Shown in pieces: positions 14,401 through 17,108 of a stretch of 17,108 nt of DNA (position 1 is its first letter; each line of letters begins with the position of its first letter). The notes beneath the pieces were generated by a model, which was not told the origin of the DNA, searched no databases, and saw only the letters and a list, made by a program, of their open reading frames with translations. The translations under genes were made by a program, and so were the position numbers. The stretch covers positions 1 through 17,108 of the forward strand of contig JBKQSL010000401.1 in NCBI GenBank assembly GCA_052143655.1, written 5' to 3'. This DNA is from CAVSUR01 sp052143655 (lineage in GTDB: Bacteria; Actinomycetota; Actinomycetes; Streptosporangiales; Streptosporangiaceae).

Positions 14401-15502
14401 CTCCGCGATCGCCGCCCGCGGCCTGGGCTACGGGGTGCACGTCATCGCGGCGGCCGGGAAGTGGTCGGAGTTCCGGCCTGCGATCCGCGACCTGTTCGGC
14501 ACCCGGCTCGAACTGCGCCTCGGCGACCCCTACGAGTCGGAGATCGACCGCAAGCTCGCCGTCAACGTGCCCGAGTCCGGCCCCGGCCGCGGCCTGACCC
14601 GCGACGGTCACCACTTCATCACCGCGCTGCCGCGCATCGACGCCGACGCCTCCCCCGCCAGCCTCGCCGACGGGGTGCGCGCACTCGCCGCCGCCGTGGC
14701 GGCGGCCTGGACCGGGCCGCAGGCGCCGCGGGTGCGGCTGCTGCCCGCGGCACTGCCCGCCGCGACCCTGCCGCCGGCCGCCCAGACCGGCACCCGCATC
14801 CCGTTCGGCATTGAAGAAAGCACGCTGGCGCCGGTGCTCATCGACTTCGGTGCCGACCCGCACCTGCTGATCTTCGGGGACGCCGAGTGCGGAAAGTCCA
14901 ACCTGCTGCGGCTGATCGCCGAGGGCATCACGGCCCGGTACGCCCCCGATGACGCGCGCCTGGTCTTCATCGACTACCGCAGGTCGCTGCTCGACAGCGC
15001 GGAAACCGAGCACCGCATCGGCTACGCCGCCTCGTCGGCCGCGGCCGGGCCGCTCATCGCCGACATCAGGGAGGCGCTGGTCCAGCGGCTGCCGCCGCCG
15101 GACCTGACCCCGCAGCAGCTGCGCCGCCGCGACTGGTGGAGCGGATCGGAGCTGTTCCTCGTCGTCGACGACTACGACCTGGTCTCCGGCGGCGCCAACC
15201 CGCTGCTGCCGGTGGCCGACCTGGTGCCGCAGGCGCGCGACATCGGGCTGCACCTGATCCTGGCCCGGTCGGCCGGCGGCGCGGGGCGGGCGATGTTCGA
15301 CCCGCTGATCCAGCGGGCCAGGGAAATGGGCTCGCCCGGGCTGATCATGTCCGGCAGCCGGGACGAGGGCAGCCTGGTCGGCGGGATCAAGCCGCAGGCA
15401 CAGCCGCCTGGCCGCGGCTTCTTCGTCGAGCGGCGGACCGGCGTCCGGCTGGTGCAGACCGCTGTCCTCGACCCGGACGCGGCCCTGCCAGCCGTCCGCT
15501 AA
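11483..15502 (+). CDS. eccC: Type VII secretion motor ATPase EccC (fused EccCa-EccCb)
   Basis: The 1339-residue protein has two N-terminal membrane helices (about 42-60 and 68-86), a linker, and three FtsK/SpoIIIE-type ATPase domains. Walker A motifs are GATGSGKS (500-507), GAPRSGKS (847-854) and GDAECGKS (1132-1139). Walker B of domain 1 is canonical (VVIDEFSE, D613-E614). Domain 2 reads LVIDGW (D957-G958) and domain 3 LVVDDYD (D1229-D1230), so the catalytic Glu is missing in both. This agrees with the known model in which domain 1 hydrolyses ATP while domains 2 and 3 recognise EsxB-type signals. The frame is open back to 11147, but homology (VNIVIVRRSRPQDPPELPAG) begins at the GTG 11483, after the repeat array. 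No strong ribosome binding site is visible. It is transcribed divergently from eccD and is undivided, unlike split EccCa/EccCb of some ESX loci. Confidence 0.97.
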   Translation: MNIVIVRRSRPQDPPELPAGEIVLEPPPEIPETAPDSFAQTLTYLPMLAMTVGMVSMMAGQGSSAVEYVGGGAMAIGMGGMMVGQIGRGRGERKIKLTGLRRDYLRYLGQVRARVRRIAAAQRAALEWASPDPRALPALLLDSQLRRVWERRSSASEFASVRIGTGTHRLAVRLVPPQTKPVEDLDPLCAGAVRRFIRAHGSVPGLPVGISLRSFGRVAVSGEPEAAYAMLRAAIAQLAVFHSPEDLRICVCASREAMRYWQWVKWLPHAMHPAQADAAGPVRLMGTSLLQLEQLLGAELAGRPPFSPGRTTVPLPCLVVITDDAEQVADARLGIEGAEGAVIIDLTAAGPAEAEEGARAAGRASTSLPASGLATLRLEVTAAATVMIDTDRTGAEVRTPIGVPDALSLAEADGIARQLAPLRPAAAGPGDDPLAADTTLTSLLGVPSPMALDVPALWRPRPPRSRLRVPIGTDADGRSVELDIKESAQGGMGPHGLVIGATGSGKSELLRTLVLGLAMTHQPDELNFVLVDFKGGATFLGLEQLRHVSAVITNLADELPLVDRMHEALHGELVRRQELLRSAGNYASLRDYARSRELGADLPAVPSLFVVIDEFSELLSARPEFIDLFVMIGRLGRSLGVHLLLASQRLEEGRLRGLDTHLSYRIGLRTFSAAESRVVLGVPDAYELPSQPGSGYLKFDTTGMTRFKAAYVSGPARGPARTAQRRARQMIVPFGPGYIRAETVEEQPDEQPPSEAADSLLDVVVGQLAAHGRPAHRIWLPPLDIPPTLDQLLPPLTVTPSGYTTADGELRGHLRAVTGIVDQPFEQRRDPLWVDLSAAAGHAAVAGAPRSGKSTMLRTLIGSLALLHTPEQVQFYCLDFGGGALAGLAGLPHVGGVATRLDANTVRRTVAEVQALLARREQEFAAAGLDSIVAYRQRRASGQFAGDGFGDVFLVIDGWLTLRQEFEALEPVISAIAARGLGYGVHVIAAAGKWSEFRPAIRDLFGTRLELRLGDPYESEIDRKLAVNVPESGPGRGLTRDGHHFITALPRIDADASPASLADGVRALAAAVAAAWTGPQAPRVRLLPAALPAATLPPAAQTGTRIPFGIEESTLAPVLIDFGADPHLLIFGDAECGKSNLLRLIAEGITARYAPDDARLVFIDYRRSLLDSAETEHRIGYAASSAAAGPLIADIREALVQRLPPPDLTPQQLRRRDWWSGSELFLVVDDYDLVSGGANPLLPVADLVPQARDIGLHLILARSAGGAGRAMFDPLIQRAREMGSPGLIMSGSRDEGSLVGGIKPQAQPPGRGFFVERRTGVRLVQTAVLDPDAALPAVR

Positions 15503-15513
15503 GCTTGTGATTA

Positions 15514-15544
15514 AACCCCGACAAGATCATGTCTTGTCGGGGTT
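15514..15544. terminator. Perfect 13-bp hairpin after eccC, probable bidirectional terminator or IS end
   Basis: AACCCCGACAAGA (15514-15526) pairs perfectly with TCTTGTCGGGGTT (15532-15544) around the loop tcatg, 11 bases past the eccC stop. A short T-rich run follows on both strands (TTGTCGTT on plus, TTTAATC on minus). It can end eccC and the opposing transposase transcript. It might equally belong to the end of the IS1182-type element. Confidence 0.8.
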
Positions 15545-15682
15545 GTCGTTCGGCTGGCCATGGGCACGGCCACCCGCGACGCTTCGGAGTGTTGAGGCTT
15601 CGAAGGTGGTGAGTGGCCGTGGGTCCGACTATGCCAGGACTGGCCGCGGTGGTCGAGGGAGAGGCTGCTGCGCGGCGGCGGC

Positions 15683-16785
15683 TCAGGTGGCCAGCGCCCA
15701 GGCGCCATCGCGGCGAGCCAGGCCCTTGCCGAGCAGGTTGCGCAGGTTGAGCGCGGCGGTGCGGCGCTTGAGCCAGGCGTGGTTCCTGGCTGTGCCGCGG
15801 TAGCGGAGCTTGAGCCGCCGTCCCCGCCAGGTGGCCACCTGGGCGATGACGCGTTCGACGTTCGGGCGGTGTGTCCTGTAGTCCTTGCGCAGCCCGCTGC
15901 TGGCGGCCCGGCCGGCCCGGGCGGCGCGGAGCAGGTCATCACGGGGGTACAGGACGAGCTTGCGGCCGGTCTTGCAGGTGGTGCACCGCGCGCGCAGCGG
16001 GCAGCCCCGGCACAAGACGCCGAAGGTGGCGATCCGGGTCCTGCTGAGCGCCACGGTGTGCCCGGCCGGGCAGGTGACCGTGCCCTGTTCCTCGCTGACA
16101 GTGAAGTCGCCGGCGGTGAACCCGCCCTGCACCGGGGCCTGCAGCGGCTTCGGCTTGATCACCGCCTGATGGCCGGCGTCGCAGATCGCGCCGCGCAGGT
16201 CACCGGTCCCGTAGGCGGAGTCGCCGTACCAGCTCAGATTCCGGCCTGCGGCGGCACCGTCATCCGGCTCGCCCGCGCCAGCGGAACCGGGGCTGCCTGC
16301 CATGCCGCCGCAAGCGGCATCGCCCGCGGCGGTCTCGGCGGCCAGGAACTCCTCCGCCACCGCCGGGTCGGAGTTCTCCGTCCCGGCGGCCCTGGTCAGC
16401 TTCTCATCGGTGATGATCCCGGTCTCCGGGTCCGCGGCCATATGCGCCCGGTAACCGTCCCTTCTGGCCTCAGGGGACTTGCGGGTGTGCCGGGCATCGG
16501 GGTCCACGATGGAGATCACCCGGTCTTCGGCGACCTTGCGGGCGATCCGCCACCGCCCGTCCGTGCCGCCGGAGCCCTCGGCGGGCTCCACGTCCTGCCC
16601 GGCCACCAGGGCCAGCAGCCCCAGCGCAGAAGCGGCCCGCTCATCCAGGTCACGGCCTTCCAGCGCGGCCACCACCGCGTTCGCGTCGCTGACCAGGGCC
16701 GACACCAGCGCGTCCTTCGCGGCACGATCGTCCCAGCCGATCTCCGGCTTGCCCGGCCTGCTGTAGTCATGACCGGGGCATACCT
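15683..16785 (-). pseudogene. IS1182-family DDE transposase, N-terminally truncated
   Basis: Recognisable IS1182-type sequence runs from about PGHDYSRPGKPEIGWDD (near 16779) to the stop at 15685-15683. It includes LALVAGQDVEPAEG, GRWRIARKVAEDRVIS, the SWYGDSAYGTGDLR motif with the second catalytic Asp, VIKPKP, the Cys cluster CRGCPLRARCTTCK, RPNVERVIAQV with the probable catalytic Glu, and the C-terminal YRGTARNHAWLKRR. The N-terminal half that in this family carries the helix-turn-helix-like region and the first catalytic Asp (TDST-type motif) is absent. The open frame continues to 17101, but that part is only the antisense of the IS256-type gene. The gene should therefore be inactive. It is an approximately 365-codon remnant pointing toward eccC. 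Confidence 0.88.
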
Positions 16786-16793
16786 GGGCGATC

Positions 16794-17108
16794 CGCTCCG
16801 CCGCGCCGCAGGCCGTGGAGCAGGTGGCCGCGGCTACGTCGAAGCCGGCGGTGTCGCGCCGGTTCGTGGCCGCGACCGAGACCGCGCTCGGCCGGCTGAT
16901 GACCCGCCGCCTCGATGACCTGGACCTGGTCGCGCTGATGATCGACGGGGTGCACTTCGGCGAGCACACCTGCGTCGTCGCCCTCGGCATCGACATCGAG
17001 GGGGTCAAGCGCCCGCTGGCGGTGGAGGAGGGCTCAACCGAGAACGCGACCCTGGTCACGGACCTGGTCACCGGGCTGCGCGACCGCGGCCTGGACGTCA
17101 CCAGGCCC
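16794..17108 (+). pseudogene. IS256/mutator-family transposase fragment, 5'-truncated, running off the right edge
   Basis: In the plus frame following a stop at 16770-16772 the translation shows an IS256-type catalytic core start: EQVAAATSKPAVSRRFVA, LDLVALMIDGVHFGEHTCVV (first catalytic Asp in MIDG), VALGIDIEGVKRPLAVEEGS, and STENATLVTDLVTGLRDRGL followed by DVTRP. Clear homology begins around 16812. The N-terminal half of the protein that would precede it is missing, and the 3' part lies outside the window. No start codon or ribosome binding site belongs to it, so it is a remnant, at least at the 5' side. It abuts the IS1182-type fragment with opposite orientation. Confidence 0.88.

Larger units (their letters stand above)
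15514..17108. mobile_element. Insertion-sequence remnant cluster (IS1182-type plus IS256-type)
   Basis: From the hairpin to the right edge the DNA consists of a 5'-truncated IS1182-type transposase gene on minus and an IS256-type fragment on plus, joined near 16780-16811. Positions 15545-15682 between hairpin and transposase stop carry no gene and are presumably the IS 3' non-coding end. No target duplication or matching opposite inverted repeat could be found in the window. Confidence 0.75.

Noticed and set aside
16786..17101. N-terminal part of a 472-codon transposase frame on minus
   Set aside because: It is Ser/Arg-rich and is the exact antisense of a recognisable IS256-type catalytic region on plus.

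Overview
The window is very GC-rich actinomycete DNA. Three things point to a Streptomyces/Streptosporangiales-type relative: the tRNA-Trp - secE - nusG order with a long acidic NusG N-terminus, an aspC/adenosine deaminase pair beside it, and a complete-looking actinobacterial type VII (ESX-like) secretion locus. The genus cannot be fixed from the sequence alone.

Layout. Positions 1-856 (minus strand) hold housekeeping genes: tRNA-Trp, secE, and the 5' part of nusG, which runs off the left edge. Positions 1221-3563 (plus strand) hold a class I aspartate aminotransferase followed by an adenosine deaminase. Positions 3587-11214 (minus strand) are one co-directional type VII secretion gene row. 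In transcription order it is eccD, eccB, two WXG100 genes (esxB-like, esxA-like), a 166-residue helical protein with a YxxxE motif, a 560-residue protein with a WXG/PPE-like head and a long Gly/Pro tail, and a mycosin-type subtilisin protease. The motor ATPase gene eccC (11483-15502) is transcribed divergently from eccD. From 15514 to the right edge are a strong hairpin and two transposase remnants facing each other's 5' ends: an IS1182-type fragment (minus) and an IS256/mutator-type fragment (plus).

How the genes work together. EccB, EccC and EccD would form the inner-membrane channel and motor. EsxA/EsxB are the expected small heterodimeric substrates, with a C-terminal YxxxE signal in each. 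The 166- and 560-residue proteins look like a larger substrate pair, and the mycosin is the extracytoplasmic membrane-anchored protease of the system. No EccE, EccA or EspG gene is visible. The whole system sits between conserved housekeeping genes and IS debris, so it looks like an accessory block beside a core region.

The most unusual signals are regulatory and structural. The eccD-eccC intergenic region has four tandem 22/23-bp repeats, each with an internal dyad. The presumed esxB promoter has an 8-bp inverted repeat overlapping its -35 box. Strong hairpins directly follow both esx genes. The large substrate has an elastin-like VPGxG tail. The mycosin appears to use a CTG start and to have Asp in place of the usual oxyanion Asn.
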